From NCBI RefSeq assembly GCF_002811245.1, contig NZ_NIVQ01000005.1, forward strand, positions 62,001-126,000: a DNA stretch of 64,000 nucleotides, in the 5' to 3' direction. The translations under genes were made by a program, and so were the position numbers. Source of the stretch: Vibrio salilacus. Its GTDB lineage: Bacteria; Pseudomonadota; Gammaproteobacteria; Enterobacterales; Vibrionaceae. Below are positions 46,122 through 57,066 of the stretch, in pieces (position 1 is the stretch's first letter; each line of letters begins with the position of its first letter). The notes beneath the pieces were generated by a model. That model worked only from the letters and a program-made list of their open reading frames with translations, did not search any database and was not told where the DNA came from.

Positions 46122-48407
46122 TTATTTGAATGTCGTACCAATAATAAGGTAAAACGAATCGAAGTTTTGCTCAGTCCGACCATAACCCAACATGACAGGA
46201 CCAATCGGTGAATCGACTCCAGCAAACAATGAGCCGGCAGCATACAGCGGCGCTTCTTCTATTTTGATATCAGGGTCAGACCATACGCCGCCATACTCTA
46301 ACGATGCTCCAACATAGAAAGGGGACTCAAACAAGCCAAAATCATTGTCAAACCAACGATAACGATACACCAATCGACCAAAGACTTTATTCTGACCAAT
46401 CAAACTATTTCGAGGGATGCCTGAAAGGTTCAAAAATCCACCAATTTCTTGTGGATCAATCGGCAGTGATGACTTTTTACTTTTAACAACGCCTAAATCG
46501 ATATTTGCGACCAAAGTATGGCGCGAAAAGGTATGAGCGGCGATCATTTTAGCGCCCATCTCATAAGAGGTATCTTCCCCCAGGTCATCAATCAGAGCAC
46601 TATAACCAACGCTATCATCGTGTGAGATCAAATAATCAAGGTCAAGATAGAAACCTTTACGCGGAAAACTATAGTTATCGAGTGTATCGACACGGTAATT
46701 GGCAAAAGCACCTAAACGTTTAAATTGTACATCCCCTAGACTTGGCAGGGTCGAGAATTGCCCTTCACCATCACTATAACGCGCACCAATCTTAAAGCGG
46801 CGCCATAAGGTATCTTGATAACCCAGCGCCCACTCCGTTTCCCATTTATTGAATGTCACTGGGAAGTAGTTTTTTGTCGCCTCAAGGCTGGTGTCATCAA
46901 AGCCTGAAATTGGTGCATTTCGCTTCTCATTATGGTAGGTGACCCTCAGTGAGGTGAAGGTTTTTTGACTAGAAAAAAAAGGCGAGTGAAACTCGGCCTC
47001 AATCAGCTTATCAGTACCCATTTCAAGATTCGTTCTTAACTCTGCGCCATGGCTATTGAGATCAGTAAAATTGCTCGACACTCCAATCGAATATTGGCTA
47101 TCGGTGCTAAAGTCATCTTCAAGGAAAAAACGAAAATTTACGTAGTTTGGCCCCCAAGATTTCTCATCGACATCAATTACCAAGCTGTCTTGACCATCAA
47201 TAATGTCATAGCGATAAGTGACTAATTCGAAACGGTCTAAGGCGTATAAATCTTGAACACTTTGTTCAACTTGTTCTAGGCTGTACTGTTTGCCCGCTGA
47301 TAAATCCAAACGGTTTTCTAGTAGTTTTTGCGAGTAGTGAGTGTGGTTATTAATGATGATTTTTTCGACACGAATTTCGTCCCCATAACGAAGTTGACGC
47401 CGACTCTCTTCTTTAGCATCAATATAATCTTGATATTGAGCAGAAGAGAGACTGATGGCGGCTAACTGTGCTTTATGTGCCATCGCCGTTTGATAACCCT
47501 TAACGAACGCTTGCGGCATCCTATCAAACTCGGTGGTTTCCATATCCCCGACTTCAGGGCGTAAAAATATATCCTTGTCGCTCAATAAGTTTGCTTGGCG
47601 GTTGCTGGTACTGCGAACCAAATAGTTTGACAGTTGGTCGGCCACCGTCAAGAAGGTATTAAAGTCCTCTTCACTTTTGTATTCGGTACTTATATCGACG
47701 GCAATAATAATGTCTGCGCCAAGTTCGAGTGCAATATCAACTGGCATATTGTTAGTCACACCGCCATCGACCAACAGACGCCCATCGAGTTTATAAGGCG
47801 GTAATGCGCCTGGCACAGACATACTCGCCATCATGGCATCAATCAAATAGCCCTTGTCGAGGATCACAGGTTCTAGTGCAATGATGTCAGTCGCAACCGA
47901 ACGATATTGGATGGCGAGTTGGTCAAAAGAGTCAAACGGCGGTAAGTTCCCAGTGGTTTCACGCAATAACTTAAGCATGCCCTGCCCCAGAACCAGACCG
48001 CGCTTACCTTTAATTCCTCCCCAACCGAGTCCTAGGTCCGTTGTCAGTTGATACCTGTCTTCATACTCTTTGTCTTGTACTCTGCGCTGACTGCGGTCAA
48101 CTCGGTCGCGATAACCACTATTCCAATCAACCGTTTCGATAAACGACTCAATTTCACTCGCACTCATTCCTGTCGCATATAAACCACCGACATAAGCCCC
48201 CATACTGGTGCCCGTAATAATGTCGACAGGAATTTTGAGTTCCTCTAAGGCTTTTAGAACACCGATATGCGCCGCACCTTTAGCACCACCGCCCGCCAGT
48301 ACCACGGCAATTTTAGGACGAGACTCTGTTTCTGTCTTGCTGACAGTGGCCGCATTTAGCGCACTACTGGCGATAAGACACAACAATATACCTATCCGTT
48401 TCCTCAC
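46122..48407 (-). CDS. Patatin-like phospholipase with POTRA and BamA-like barrel domain (type Vd-like)
   Basis: Predicted outer membrane protein carrying a surface or periplasmic lipase. The 761-residue product has a signal peptide (residues 1-19, ending ALNA), a patatin domain (about 30-230) with oxyanion loop GGGAKGAAHIG, nucleophile S in GTSMGAYVGG and catalytic D in VDGGVTNNMP, a POTRA-like domain (about 330-410, VEKIIINNHTHYSQKLLENRL), then a 16-strand-type barrel region ending in the aromatic-rich DSFYLIIGTTFK. The architecture corresponds to PlpD of Pseudomonas, where the patatin part is exported; whether it is cleaved here is unknown. Confidence 0.88.
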   Translation of the reverse strand: MRKRIGILLCLIASSALNAATVSKTETESRPKIAVVLAGGGAKGAAHIGVLKALEELKIPVDIITGTSMGAYVGGLYATGMSASEIESFIETVDWNSGYRDRVDRSQRRVQDKEYEDRYQLTTDLGLGWGGIKGKRGLVLGQGMLKLLRETTGNLPPFDSFDQLAIQYRSVATDIIALEPVILDKGYLIDAMMASMSVPGALPPYKLDGRLLVDGGVTNNMPVDIALELGADIIIAVDISTEYKSEEDFNTFLTVADQLSNYLVRSTSNRQANLLSDKDIFLRPEVGDMETTEFDRMPQAFVKGYQTAMAHKAQLAAISLSSAQYQDYIDAKEESRRQLRYGDEIRVEKIIINNHTHYSQKLLENRLDLSAGKQYSLEQVEQSVQDLYALDRFELVTYRYDIIDGQDSLVIDVDEKSWGPNYVNFRFFLEDDFSTDSQYSIGVSSNFTDLNSHGAELRTNLEMGTDKLIEAEFHSPFFSSQKTFTSLRVTYHNEKRNAPISGFDDTSLEATKNYFPVTFNKWETEWALGYQDTLWRRFKIGARYSDGEGQFSTLPSLGDVQFKRLGAFANYRVDTLDNYSFPRKGFYLDLDYLISHDDSVGYSALIDDLGEDTSYEMGAKMIAAHTFSRHTLVANIDLGVVKSKKSSLPIDPQEIGGFLNLSGIPRNSLIGQNKVFGRLVYRYRWFDNDFGLFESPFYVGASLEYGGVWSDPDIKIEEAPLYAAGSLFAGVDSPIGPVMLGYGRTEQNFDSFYLIIGTTFK

Positions 48408-48491
48408 GATAACGATCCTTTTTCTCGCCGAATGACTGTTTATACTGAACGCGGACTACGCGGTAAAGCACTAATATTCAACATAATAACA

Positions 48492-50852
48492 TTACCAACT
48501 AAATAGCTTCTTCAACCACGGTTTAGGTTGGTTATCACATTGCTGTTGCAGAGCGTTATTAACGTCCCAAACTGGCAATGTGAATTCACTCCCACACTTG
48601 AGACTTAAGCTACCTTGCGTGGTTGGTGCAAAACCAAGAGTGCTTATTCCTTGCGGCCAAGGCAGAGATAACTTCTCAGGAATACGATGCTTGAGGTACT
48701 CCGCATACACACGTAGCGCGCCACTTGAACCGGTCAGTTTGGTCGACTTGTTATCATCACGTCCAAGCCAGATCGTCGTCACTTCACGACCATCAACGCC
48801 AACAAACCAACTGTCTCGGGTATCATTACTGGTACCCGTTTTTCCCGCTAGCGCCGCCCATGCGAATTGGTTATTTAGGTAGCGTCCTGTCCCTTCCATC
48901 ACCCCACGTTTCATAGCATAGGTTGTCAGCCAAGCCGCTTGCTGATCAACGGTTTGGGTTGCTCTTGGCAGAGATTGATAAAGAATATTACCGTCGAGAT
49001 CAATCACCGAGCGCAGCGCAGATAGCTCGGCACGTTGACCTGAGTTAGTCAGAGTTTGATACATCTGCGCCACTTGAAATGGCGTCAGGGTAAACGAACC
49101 TAAAAACATCGAAGGCACTGGGCTAATTTCATTTTCATCGACACCCAATCGCTCTAGTGTTTTGACCACATTAGCAATTCCTACCTGCATCCCCAGTTCA
49201 ACAGTAGGCACATTGAGCGATTTAGCTAATGCGAGATAAAGCGGCACATCACCACGGAACTTTCGATCGTAATTACGCGGCGACCAGACATCCCCCTTGC
49301 TGCCTTTAAGGCTTATCGGCTTATCGTGTAACGTTGTGGCTAAATTATATTTCTCTGGCTGCTGTAATGCCGTGAGATAGACAGCAGGCTTAGCTAGCGA
49401 GCCAATTTGGCGACGAGCATTAAGCGCCCGATTAAAACCATCGTAGCCAGTACGCTTCCCCCCCACCATTGCGCGGATCTCACCGCTGTGACGATCCACG
49501 GCTACCGCGGCACCTTCGAGAGCCTTCCCTGCCACACTGGCTAATTGAGGGATCTTATTGGCCAATGCGCGCTCAAGTTGCTGCTGCGAGACAGGGTCCA
49601 GAGAGGTAAACACACGTAGCCCGCTATCCGCCTGAAAAACATCACCGACTTTCTGTTTTAGCTCGATACTAACCTGTTGAAAATAGGCCGGCTGACGACT
49701 CGCGGTTCGAGGATTATCTTGAATATCGAGCGGACGACTCGCCGCCATATCATAGTCGCGAGCGGTTAGGATGTCGTGCTGCATCATCAACCGTAACACA
49801 AGATCGCGGCGCTGCTTTGCGCGTTCAGGAAAACGCACAGGGTTGTAATAAGATGGTCCTTTAACCATCCCAACGAGCAGAGCAAGTTGGTCAATACGTA
49901 GCTCTTGAATCGGTTGACCAAAATAGAATCGCGCGGCTAATCCAAAGCCATGAATCGCTTGGCCTTGACTTTGGCCAAGGTACACTTCATTAAGATAGGC
50001 CTCGAGAATACGATCTTTGCTGTAACGATAATCCAAAATCAGCGCAATATAAGCTTCACGTATTTTACGCCATAAGGTTCGGTCACTAGAGAGAAACAGG
50101 TTTTTCGCCAATTGCTGGGTTAAGGTGCTGCCCCCTTGTACCGTGCGTCCCGCTTTAATGTTCGCCACCATCGCACGTGCAATGGCTAACGGTGACACTC
50201 CATCATGCTGATAAAAATGGCGGTCCTCGGTGACCAATAGCGCATCAACGATCATTTCTGGAAATTGATCGCGACGCAAAAAAAGACGTTGCTCACCTTG
50301 GTTTTTCTCTAGCATGCCAAGCATCTTAGGTTCAATACGCAGGTAACCTAACTCCCCTCGTTGTTCTAGCGATTGAATGCGCTCTATCCCCGAAGAAGAG
50401 AAGTGCAGCATCACGCGGCGATCAGGCTCAGGCCCATCACTAAATTCAAACGGACGACGGATCAGCTCAATTTTCGTTGCAGAAGATGAGTACTCTCCTG
50501 GGTAATGAGGTTGACGTACCTTGCGATAGTTAAGTACATCCAACTCGTTACGCACTTCTTGAATACTGATGCTATCACCGGGCGCCAAATTAAGAATCCG
50601 TGCATAAACCACGGTCGGCAGATCAAACAGTTGCCCTTCAAAGCGTTGCTTCACGACGCTATCTAGGTAAATCCCCACCACGACGAGTATCGCGAACACC
50701 GCCAAACCGAGCTTCCAAGCGACACTCCACAGGGTTTTAAACCAGCGGCGTTGCGGCGACTTGGTGGCACGTTTTGTTGATGATGCACGAGGTTTACGCG
50801 GCGCTTTTTTGGTCGTATTCGCTTTGTTATTACTGGTGTTTTTCTTGGTCAT
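48492..50852 (-). CDS. mrcB: Penicillin-binding protein 1B
   Basis: Bifunctional peptidoglycan glycosyltransferase/transpeptidase. The 786-residue product has a basic cytosolic tail, one membrane segment at about 47-66 (LGLAVFAILVVVGIYLD), a UB2H domain (about 80-170) for the LpoB activator, the glycosyltransferase domain with catalytic E in TEDRHFYQHDGV and GGSTLTQQLAKN, and the transpeptidase with S in GSLAKPAVYL, SLN in AKSLNVPTV, and KTG in AGKTGTSNDTRD. Its ATG overlaps the stop of hrpB by 4 bp. Confidence 0.96.
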   Translation of the reverse strand: MTKKNTSNNKANTTKKAPRKPRASSTKRATKSPQRRWFKTLWSVAWKLGLAVFAILVVVGIYLDSVVKQRFEGQLFDLPTVVYARILNLAPGDSISIQEVRNELDVLNYRKVRQPHYPGEYSSSATKIELIRRPFEFSDGPEPDRRVMLHFSSSGIERIQSLEQRGELGYLRIEPKMLGMLEKNQGEQRLFLRRDQFPEMIVDALLVTEDRHFYQHDGVSPLAIARAMVANIKAGRTVQGGSTLTQQLAKNLFLSSDRTLWRKIREAYIALILDYRYSKDRILEAYLNEVYLGQSQGQAIHGFGLAARFYFGQPIQELRIDQLALLVGMVKGPSYYNPVRFPERAKQRRDLVLRLMMQHDILTARDYDMAASRPLDIQDNPRTASRQPAYFQQVSIELKQKVGDVFQADSGLRVFTSLDPVSQQQLERALANKIPQLASVAGKALEGAAVAVDRHSGEIRAMVGGKRTGYDGFNRALNARRQIGSLAKPAVYLTALQQPEKYNLATTLHDKPISLKGSKGDVWSPRNYDRKFRGDVPLYLALAKSLNVPTVELGMQVGIANVVKTLERLGVDENEISPVPSMFLGSFTLTPFQVAQMYQTLTNSGQRAELSALRSVIDLDGNILYQSLPRATQTVDQQAAWLTTYAMKRGVMEGTGRYLNNQFAWAALAGKTGTSNDTRDSWFVGVDGREVTTIWLGRDDNKSTKLTGSSGALRVYAEYLKHRIPEKLSLPWPQGISTLGFAPTTQGSLSLKCGSEFTLPVWDVNNALQQQCDNQPKPWLKKLFSW

Positions 50853-53302
50853 TTGTCTAACTGTCGCTTGGTTTTAGTCGTGGCGGTATGGTTGGCTGGG
50901 TCATCAGGCCAAACATGCTTGGGATAACGGCCCTTCATCTCTTTTTGCACTTCTCGGTAAGCACCAGCCCAAAAGCTGGCTAAGTCGAGAGTCACTTGCA
51001 ATGGCCTTTGCGCGGGAGATAGCAGCTCAAGTACTAAACGTTTACGACCTTGAGCAATCTCCGGAGAGCTTTGCTCGCCAAACACTTCTTGAAGACGAAC
51101 CGATAACACGGGCTCTTGGCCTTGTTGATAACGAATTTTCTTGTTGCTACCTGTCGGTAATTGATAATGCGTTGGCAGCCACTGATTAATCTGTTGGTTT
51201 AACGGCCACTCCAAATACGCGAGCAATGCTGCGTGTAAATCCACCTTGGTTAACGCCTTGGCTGAATTAATGCCGTTTAAGTAGGGAGCTAACCACTGTT
51301 CTAAATGATCAAGTAACCCTTGCTCATCAAGCTCTGGCCATGATTGCTCTGGCAACCACTCACGCCCACAACGTAATCGTTCGAGCAGCTCGCGGCTATT
51401 TGGCGTCCAATGTAATACACTCAGCCCCTTACGACGAATATAGTTAAGTAAAGCTTGAGTCATTTTTTCGCTAGAGGGCTCCGGCAAGGCTTTGCGCTCG
51501 ATAACCAGTCGGCCGAGCTTAGTCTGCTGCTCTGCCACTAAGCGCCCCTTGTGTTCATCCCAATCCACGACCTGTACGCTGTCAAACAACGCTGGAAAGC
51601 GCGTTTGCAAAACAGCGATATCCACGTCGATCGCGCTAAAAATCATTGAAGAATCAGAGTGACTACGCATCAGATCCAGCACGACTAGATAATCACTCGC
51701 GGCTAACTTTTCACTGTCTTGCAGTTCGGCGCCATGACCATTAGCCAAAACAAAGCGGCCCAATTGATTAGATCGAGCCTGAGCAATGCGGTCGGGGAAG
51801 GCGAGCGCCAATAGCCAAGCGACCGCCCCTTCATCCACCTCGCAAAGACGAAATTGCACGCCCATCCGACGGGCTAAATTCTGGACTCGCACCAAAACGA
51901 GCTTTTGTCGGTTGTGCTGCCCCTGTTTAAAGCGTTGTACACTATGGACAAAATTGATCATCTGTCGCTCAGGCTCTTCCAGTAAAGCCGCCACGGCCAA
52001 CGCGGTGGTTACCGCTTCACCCGCCTTAGCTAGCATCGCTGACATTCGTGGCTCAAGCCCTAGCTGGCCCGCTAATTTTCCTGCATCACTGAGTGAACCT
52101 TTCGCATCGAATAAGCCAAGCTGGGTCAATAAACCACGCGCTTGATTGACAGCGGCAGAAGCAGGGGCATCGAGCCAAGACAATTCGCTCGGGTCTTGTG
52201 CTCCCCACTGTGCTAACTCCATCACTAAATTAGCTAAATCACTATGCAAAATCTCTGGCTGGGGCACATAGGGTTGCTGCGCTAACTGGCTTTCACTGTA
52301 CAAACGCACACACAAACCCGGCTCAACTCGGCCCGCTCGCCCGGCGCGCTGCTCAGCCGAAGATTGCGCAATACGCACCTGATCCAATCGAGTCACACCA
52401 CTTTTAAGATCAAATTTGGCCACCCGTTCATAACCACAATCCACCACCAGACGAATCCCTTCGATGGTCAATGAGGTTTCAGCAATGTTGGTCGCAAGCA
52501 CCACTTTCCTCTTCCCGGCAGGGGCAGGCAAAATGGCCGCTTGTTGCTGGGCAAAGTCTAATTGACCGTAGAGTGGGCAAACCTCAATGTCTGCGCTTAA
52601 ACCATCAAGTCGTTGTGCAACCCGTTTAATTGCCGCAACCCCTGGAAGAAACGCCAGCAGCGATCCAGACTCACTGGCCATCAAGCTCAGTATCTGCTTG
52701 GCCATTAACGCCTCTAAGCGCTGGTTGGGCGATGGCGTCACATAGCGATACGTCACCGGGTAGCTGCGACCTTGTGATTCAATGTAGTGCGCCTGCGGCA
52801 TCAAACGAGACAAGGCGTGTTGATCGAGCGTTGCCGACATCACCACCAATTTCAGATCATCACGCAGAGCCTCTTGGATTTCTAAACAAAAGGCCAATGC
52901 CGTATCGGCATGAATGCTACGTTCATGAAACTCGTCAAAGATCACCACATCAATGCCTGTTAGCTCTGGATCCGACTGGATCATTCGAGTCAGCACCCCT
53001 TCCGTGACGATCTCAAGCTGCGTGTCATGACTGACCCGGTTTTCCCCACGCACTCGATAACCAACGCGCTGACCGACGCTCTCTCCCAACTGCGTAGCCA
53101 AATAAAGAGCAATATTACGCGCGGCTAATCTTCTTGGCTCAAGCATGATTATCTTACCTACGACTACCTTTTGCTTGAGCAGTTGCAACGGAAAGTAAGT
53201 TGACTTGCCGGCGCCGGGCGCCGCTTTTAGGATCAATTGCGAGCAAGTGCGGACAGCAGAAATCAACTCTGATATCACGCCTTCAATAGGCAGTTGTGAC
53301 AA
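50849..53302 (-). CDS. hrpB: ATP-dependent RNA helicase HrpB
   Basis: DEAH-family helicase of uncertain cellular role. The product of about 817 residues shows Walker A in [15 protein letters not shown], motif II DEFHERS, motif [27 protein letters not shown] and motif [16 protein letters not shown], then HA2 and the HrpB C-terminal domain ([20 protein letters not shown]). No ATG fits the N terminus: a TTG at 53302 with AAGG eight bases upstream gives [10 protein letters not shown], which aligns with E. coli HrpB; the frame stays open to 53404 but that would overlap sfsA. It forms an operon with mrcB. Confidence 0.93.
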   Translation of the reverse strand: MSQLPIEGVISELISAVRTCSQLILKAAPGAGKSTYFPLQLLKQKVVVGKIIMLEPRRLAARNIALYLATQLGESVGQRVGYRVRGENRVSHDTQLEIVTEGVLTRMIQSDPELTGIDVVIFDEFHERSIHADTALAFCLEIQEALRDDLKLVVMSATLDQHALSRLMPQAHYIESQGRSYPVTYRYVTPSPNQRLEALMAKQILSLMASESGSLLAFLPGVAAIKRVAQRLDGLSADIEVCPLYGQLDFAQQQAAILPAPAGKRKVVLATNIAETSLTIEGIRLVVDCGYERVAKFDLKSGVTRLDQVRIAQSSAEQRAGRAGRVEPGLCVRLYSESQLAQQPYVPQPEILHSDLANLVMELAQWGAQDPSELSWLDAPASAAVNQARGLLTQLGLFDAKGSLSDAGKLAGQLGLEPRMSAMLAKAGEAVTTALAVAALLEEPERQMINFVHSVQRFKQGQHNRQKLVLVRVQNLARRMGVQFRLCEVDEGAVAWLLALAFPDRIAQARSNQLGRFVLANGHGAELQDSEKLAASDYLVVLDLMRSHSDSSMIFSAIDVDIAVLQTRFPALFDSVQVVDWDEHKGRLVAEQQTKLGRLVIERKALPEPSSEKMTQALLNYIRRKGLSVLHWTPNSRELLERLRCGREWLPEQSWPELDEQGLLDHLEQWLAPYLNGINSAKALTKVDLHAALLAYLEWPLNQQINQWLPTHYQLPTGSNKKIRYQQGQEPVLSVRLQEVFGEQSSPEIAQGRKRLVLELLSPAQRPLQVTLDLASFWAGAYREVQKEMKGRYPKHVWPDDPANHTATTKTKRQLDK

Positions 53303-53363
53303 TGGAGGAACCTTGTGGTGTAATAATGGAAATATTGTACATAAAAACAGTAGCCTGTCCCTA

Positions 53364-54071
53364 ATGAAGTTTGAACCTGCCCTTGAATCCGCCGTTTTGA
53401 TCAAGCGTTATAAACGTTTTTTGGCCGACATCACCCTGCCGGATGGCAGTCAACGTACCATTCATTGTGCCAACACAGGCGCGATGACTGGCTGCGCTGA
53501 ATCGGGCAATAAAGTCTGGTACTCGACATCGGATAATCCAAAACGTAAGTACCCCAACAGTTGGGAATTGAGTGAAACCGAGCAGGGCCATCAAATTTGT
53601 ATTAATACCGCCCGGGCCAACCAACTAGCCGTTGAGGCGATCGAAACTGGCGTCATTGACGAGCTGCAAGGTTATCAACAACTGCAAACTGAAGTGAAAT
53701 ATGGCAATGAAAATAGTCGAATTGATATCTTGCTCAAATCACAAAGTAAGCCAACATGTTATATAGAAGTAAAAAGTGTCACTTTATTAGCTGCCAATGG
53801 ACAAGGTTATTTCCCAGATGCCGTCACCACCCGTGGTCAAAAACATTTGCGAGAACTGACCGAAATGGCGCGATCTGGAAGCAGAGCTGTACTTTTATTC
53901 ACTGTTTTACATTCAGGGATTGAAAAAGTCTCTTCGGCACTCCATATAGACGCCGAATATTCACAATTATTAAAAAACGCGCAAGAACAAGGAGTGGAAG
54001 TTTTGTGCTACAAGGCGCAGCTTTCAAGCAATGAGATGAGATTAGTCAAGTCACTCAAATTTAGTCAATAA
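53364..54071 (+). CDS. sfsA: SfsA family DNA-binding/nuclease-like protein
   Basis: Protein named for sugar fermentation stimulation in E. coli; the fold combines an OB domain with a PD-(D/E)XK nuclease-like domain, and the biochemical role is unsettled. The 235-residue product shows [43 protein letters not shown] and [10 protein letters not shown], the last being the nuclease-like E-x-K. The start at 53364 aligns with E. coli SfsA; an upstream in-frame ATG at 53205 would run deep into the divergent hrpB. It precedes dksA, as in E. coli. Confidence 0.93.
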   Translation: MKFEPALESAVLIKRYKRFLADITLPDGSQRTIHCANTGAMTGCAESGNKVWYSTSDNPKRKYPNSWELSETEQGHQICINTARANQLAVEAIETGVIDELQGYQQLQTEVKYGNENSRIDILLKSQSKPTCYIEVKSVTLLAANGQGYFPDAVTTRGQKHLRELTEMARSGSRAVLLFTVLHSGIEKVSSALHIDAEYSQLLKNAQEQGVEVLCYKAQLSSNEMRLVKSLKFSQ

Positions 54072-54210
54072 CGACAAAAAATGATGTGACCTTCACATTG
54101 ACAATAAGTTTACTCTTCAGTATTTGCCTCCAATGATTCTTTTTGCTATAGATAGCCGCCTTAAAATTGACTGCGAGCGCAGTTGACTAGGTATTAGTAG
54201 GAGATGCTGC

Positions 54211-54657
54211 ATGCCAGAATCAAAGAAAAAAGCGCTAGGCATCCTAGCCACTGCAGGGGTTGAGCCATACCAAGCGAAAGCGGGTGAAGAGTACATGTCA
54301 CCTGAACAACTGGCTCATTTTACAAAAATTTTATCGGCTTGGCGCAACCAGCTCAGGGAAGAAGTTGATCGCACTGTGCACCATATGCAGGACGAAGCAG
54401 CAAACTTTCCCGATCCCGTTGACCGTGCTTCTCAAGAAGAGGAGTTTAGCTTAGAACTACGTAACCGTGATCGCGAACGTCGTTTAATCAAAAAGATCGA
54501 AAAAACACTAACAAAAATCGAAGAAGACGATTTCGGCTTCTGTGAATCTTGTGGTGTCGAGATCGGCATTCGTCGTTTAGAAGCTCGTCCTACTGCGGAC
54601 CTTTGTATTGACTGTAAAACACTTGCAGAAATCAAAGAAAAGCAGATGCAAGGTTAA
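54211..54657 (+). CDS. dksA: RNA polymerase-binding transcription factor DksA
   Basis: Potentiates ppGpp control of rRNA and other promoters by binding the secondary channel of RNA polymerase. The 148-residue product has the coiled coil (about 35-105, with the tip aspartates in [13 protein letters not shown]) and the four-cysteine zinc finger [10 protein letters not shown]...[15 protein letters not shown] precedes the ATG. It is separated from sfsA by 139 bp. Confidence 0.97.
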   Translation: MPESKKKALGILATAGVEPYQAKAGEEYMSPEQLAHFTKILSAWRNQLREEVDRTVHHMQDEAANFPDPVDRASQEEEFSLELRNRDRERRLIKKIEKTLTKIEEDDFGFCESCGVEIGIRRLEARPTADLCIDCKTLAEIKEKQMQG

Positions 54658-54673
54658 TTTAACCTTTGCCATA

Positions 54674-54710
54674 ACTTATTGAAGGGAGCTTTGGCTCCCT
54701 TTTTGGTTTG
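54674..54710 (+). terminator. Terminator-like hairpin after dksA
   Basis: AGGGAGC-TTTG-GCTCCCTTTTTGG, a compact 7-bp stem with T-tract, between dksA and gluQ. Confidence 0.85.
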
Positions 54711-54730
54711 TTAATGCTAAATAAAACGCT

Positions 54731-55621
54731 ATGAGTTATATTGGTCGCTTCGCACCTTCACCATCAGGCCCACTTCACTTTGGTTCGCTGCTCGCGGCCC
54801 TAGGAAGTTATTTCCAAGCTAAATCACACCATGGCCAATGGTTAGTACGTATTGAAGATCTCGATCCCCCTCGCGAAATGCCTGGTGCAAGTTCGTTGAT
54901 CCTCAAAACCCTAGAGGCGTATCATCTCTACTGGGATGACAACGTCGTTTATCAAAGCCAACGTCACTCGTTGTATCAAGCGCAAATAGATCAATGGTTG
55001 GCCTCGGGGCAAGCCTATAATTGTCAGTGTACACGTAAGCAGATAAAAGCATTGGGGGGATTCTACCCTGGCACCTGCCGAACGCTGGCACTAACCAATC
55101 ATAATGAGTGTGCGATTCGACTCAGAATGACACACCCTGTCTATCAGTTGGAAGATAGACGGCATGGGACCTTAACCATCCCTAACGCGTTGGCGGATGA
55201 AGATTTTATTATAAAACGTCGTGATGGATTGTTTGCTTACAACCTCGCGGTAGTATTGGATGATATCGACCAAGGCGTAACAGAAGTGGTACGCGGCGCG
55301 GACTTAATCGAACCAACAGGACGGCAAATAAGCTTGTACAAAATGCTTGGTGTCGCTCCGGTGAACTATTTACACCTACCACTCGCACTCGATGTGAATG
55401 GTCAAAAGTTATCTAAGCAAAACCACGCAAAAGCGCTCGACAATGACCAGCCCAAGCCGGCTCTACTTGACGCAATGCGGTTGTTAGGTTTTGATATTGA
55501 TAAAGAAATTAGCGATTTGCCAATTGGTGAGATCATTCAATGGGGCGTTGATAATTGGCACTTATCCCAACTTCCCGCATCGACGACGATCACGCCAATA
55601 TTCTCAAACCGCTCGCTGTAA
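54731..55621 (+). CDS. gluQ: Glutamyl-Q tRNA(Asp) synthetase
   Basis: Truncated GluRS-like enzyme that attaches glutamate to the queuosine base of tRNA-Asp. The 296-residue product has the HIGH-type APSPSGPLHFGSL, the zinc site CQCTRKQIKALGGFYPGTCR, RGADLIEPTGRQISL, and the KMSKS equivalent KLSKQ; it lacks the anticodon-binding domain of GluRS. It is between dksA and pcnB, the conserved arrangement in gammaproteobacteria. Confidence 0.95.
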   Translation: MSYIGRFAPSPSGPLHFGSLLAALGSYFQAKSHHGQWLVRIEDLDPPREMPGASSLILKTLEAYHLYWDDNVVYQSQRHSLYQAQIDQWLASGQAYNCQCTRKQIKALGGFYPGTCRTLALTNHNECAIRLRMTHPVYQLEDRRHGTLTIPNALADEDFIIKRRDGLFAYNLAVVLDDIDQGVTEVVRGADLIEPTGRQISLYKMLGVAPVNYLHLPLALDVNGQKLSKQNHAKALDNDQPKPALLDAMRLLGFDIDKEISDLPIGEIIQWGVDNWHLSQLPASTTITPIFSNRSL

Positions 55622-55707
55622 GCTATGATTAGCCGCAAATTCGCCCCGATAGGGCCTAAAAATTAATTTAATGCAAGGTTGGCTCAACCAACTATTGCCA
55701 GAAGCAC

Positions 55708-57066
55708 ATGAACAAAATTGATGATACTGCAAGCGAAGCCAAAGTGTTTACTGAGCTCGCTCTAAATACTATTACTCGCCAAGAGCATAACATCTCGCGC
55801 AAACAGATCAGCGATAATGCATTGAAGGTACTATACCGTCTCAATGGTGCAGGCTTCGATGCGTATCTTGTTGGTGGCGGCGTGCGTGACTTACTCCTTG
55901 GCCAACAGCCGAAAGATTTCGATATTGCAACCAACGCGACGCCTGAAGAAATTCGTCAGCTATTTAGAAACTGTCGATTGATCGGTCGTCGTTTCCGTCT
56001 TGCTCACATTATGTTTGGGCGCGACATAATCGAAGTGGCGACCTTCCGAGGCCATCACCAAGAGCCAAGCAAGAATGTTGCTCAGCAGTCAAAAGAAGGC
56101 ATGTTATTGCGTGACAATGTCTACGGCACCATCGATGAAGATGCAGAGCGCCGAGACTTTACCGTCAACGCAATGTACTACAGCATCAGCGACTACGCGA
56201 TTCACGATTACGCACGTGGAATGGAAGATCTCGAAGATAAATTAATTCGTCTGATTGGCGATCCAGAAACTCGTTATCGCGAAGATCCTGTCCGTATGCT
56301 GCGTGCGATCCGCTTTGCGGTAAAATTGGATTTCGATATTGAAGAAGACACTGCTGCGCCGATTGAAGAACTCGCGACGCTGTTACAAGATATTCCTGCT
56401 GCTCGTCTGTATGAAGAGTCGCTCAAGATGCTTCAGTCTGGTCATGGATTGGAAACTTACCACCTAATGCGCGAGTACAATCTTTTCCAACAGCTGTTCC
56501 CGATCATTGCAGAGCACTTTACTGAAGACTACTCTTCACCGACAGAGCAAATGCTAGACCTAGCACTGGACTCCACCGATCAGCGTATTGAAGAAGGCAA
56601 ACGCATCAATCCGGCCTTCATGTTTGCCGCTATGTTGTGGTATCCACTGCAAGAGCGAGCCAAGCTGTTGATGGAACAACGTAAGCTCTCTTTCTACGAT
56701 GCCATCATGGAAGCAAGCAATTACATTCTTGATGAACAAGTACGTACTATTGCGATTCCACGTCGCCACACCGCGACCATTCGCGAAATCTGGCAACTGC
56801 AGCTGCGCTTACCTCGCCGTAATGGCAAGCGCGCCTTCCGCTTAATGGAACTAAATAAGTTCCGCGCAGGTTTTGATTTCTTAGAAATGCGTGGCGAAGT
56901 TGAGCAAGGAGAAACTGCTCAATTAGCTAAATGGTGGCAGGTGTTCCAAAGTGCCGCGCGCAATATGCGCCAAGCCATGGTGGCAGACCTTGATGACAGC
57001 GAAGGGCAACCAAAGCAACGCCGTCGTAAAAACAGCCGTAAGAAGAAGCCTAAGGCCTCATCATGA
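55708..57066 (+). CDS. pcnB: Poly(A) polymerase I
   Basis: Adds poly(A) tails to RNA 3' ends to promote decay. The 452-residue product has the nucleotidyltransferase signature LVGGGVRDLLLGQQPKDFDIAT (split in two motifs, catalytic DFD), RRDFTVNAMYY, GDPETRYREDPVRMLRAIRFA, and a highly basic C terminus (PKQRRRKNSRKKKPK). The start ATG at 55708 lacks a good ribosome binding site; no in-frame start lies upstream before a stop at 55669. A 16-codon frame, ATG at 55671, overlaps the beginning in another frame. Its stop overlaps folK by 4 bp. Confidence 0.94.
   Translation: MNKIDDTASEAKVFTELALNTITRQEHNISRKQISDNALKVLYRLNGAGFDAYLVGGGVRDLLLGQQPKDFDIATNATPEEIRQLFRNCRLIGRRFRLAHIMFGRDIIEVATFRGHHQEPSKNVAQQSKEGMLLRDNVYGTIDEDAERRDFTVNAMYYSISDYAIHDYARGMEDLEDKLIRLIGDPETRYREDPVRMLRAIRFAVKLDFDIEEDTAAPIEELATLLQDIPAARLYEESLKMLQSGHGLETYHLMREYNLFQQLFPIIAEHFTEDYSSPTEQMLDLALDSTDQRIEEGKRINPAFMFAAMLWYPLQERAKLLMEQRKLSFYDAIMEASNYILDEQVRTIAIPRRHTATIREIWQLQLRLPRRNGKRAFRLMELNKFRAGFDFLEMRGEVEQGETAQLAKWWQVFQSAARNMRQAMVADLDDSEGQPKQRRRKNSRKKKPKASS

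Noticed and set aside
53205..53363. 53-residue N-terminal extension of SfsA
   Set aside because: It lies antisense over the start of hrpB and the translation has no likeness to SfsA; the ATG at 53364 aligns with the family.
55671..55722. Frameshifted N terminus of pcnB (ATG at 55671 in another frame)
   Set aside because: The frame ends after 16 codons (MQGWLNQLLP...); the PcnB N terminus is variable and the ATG at 55708 gives an intact protein.
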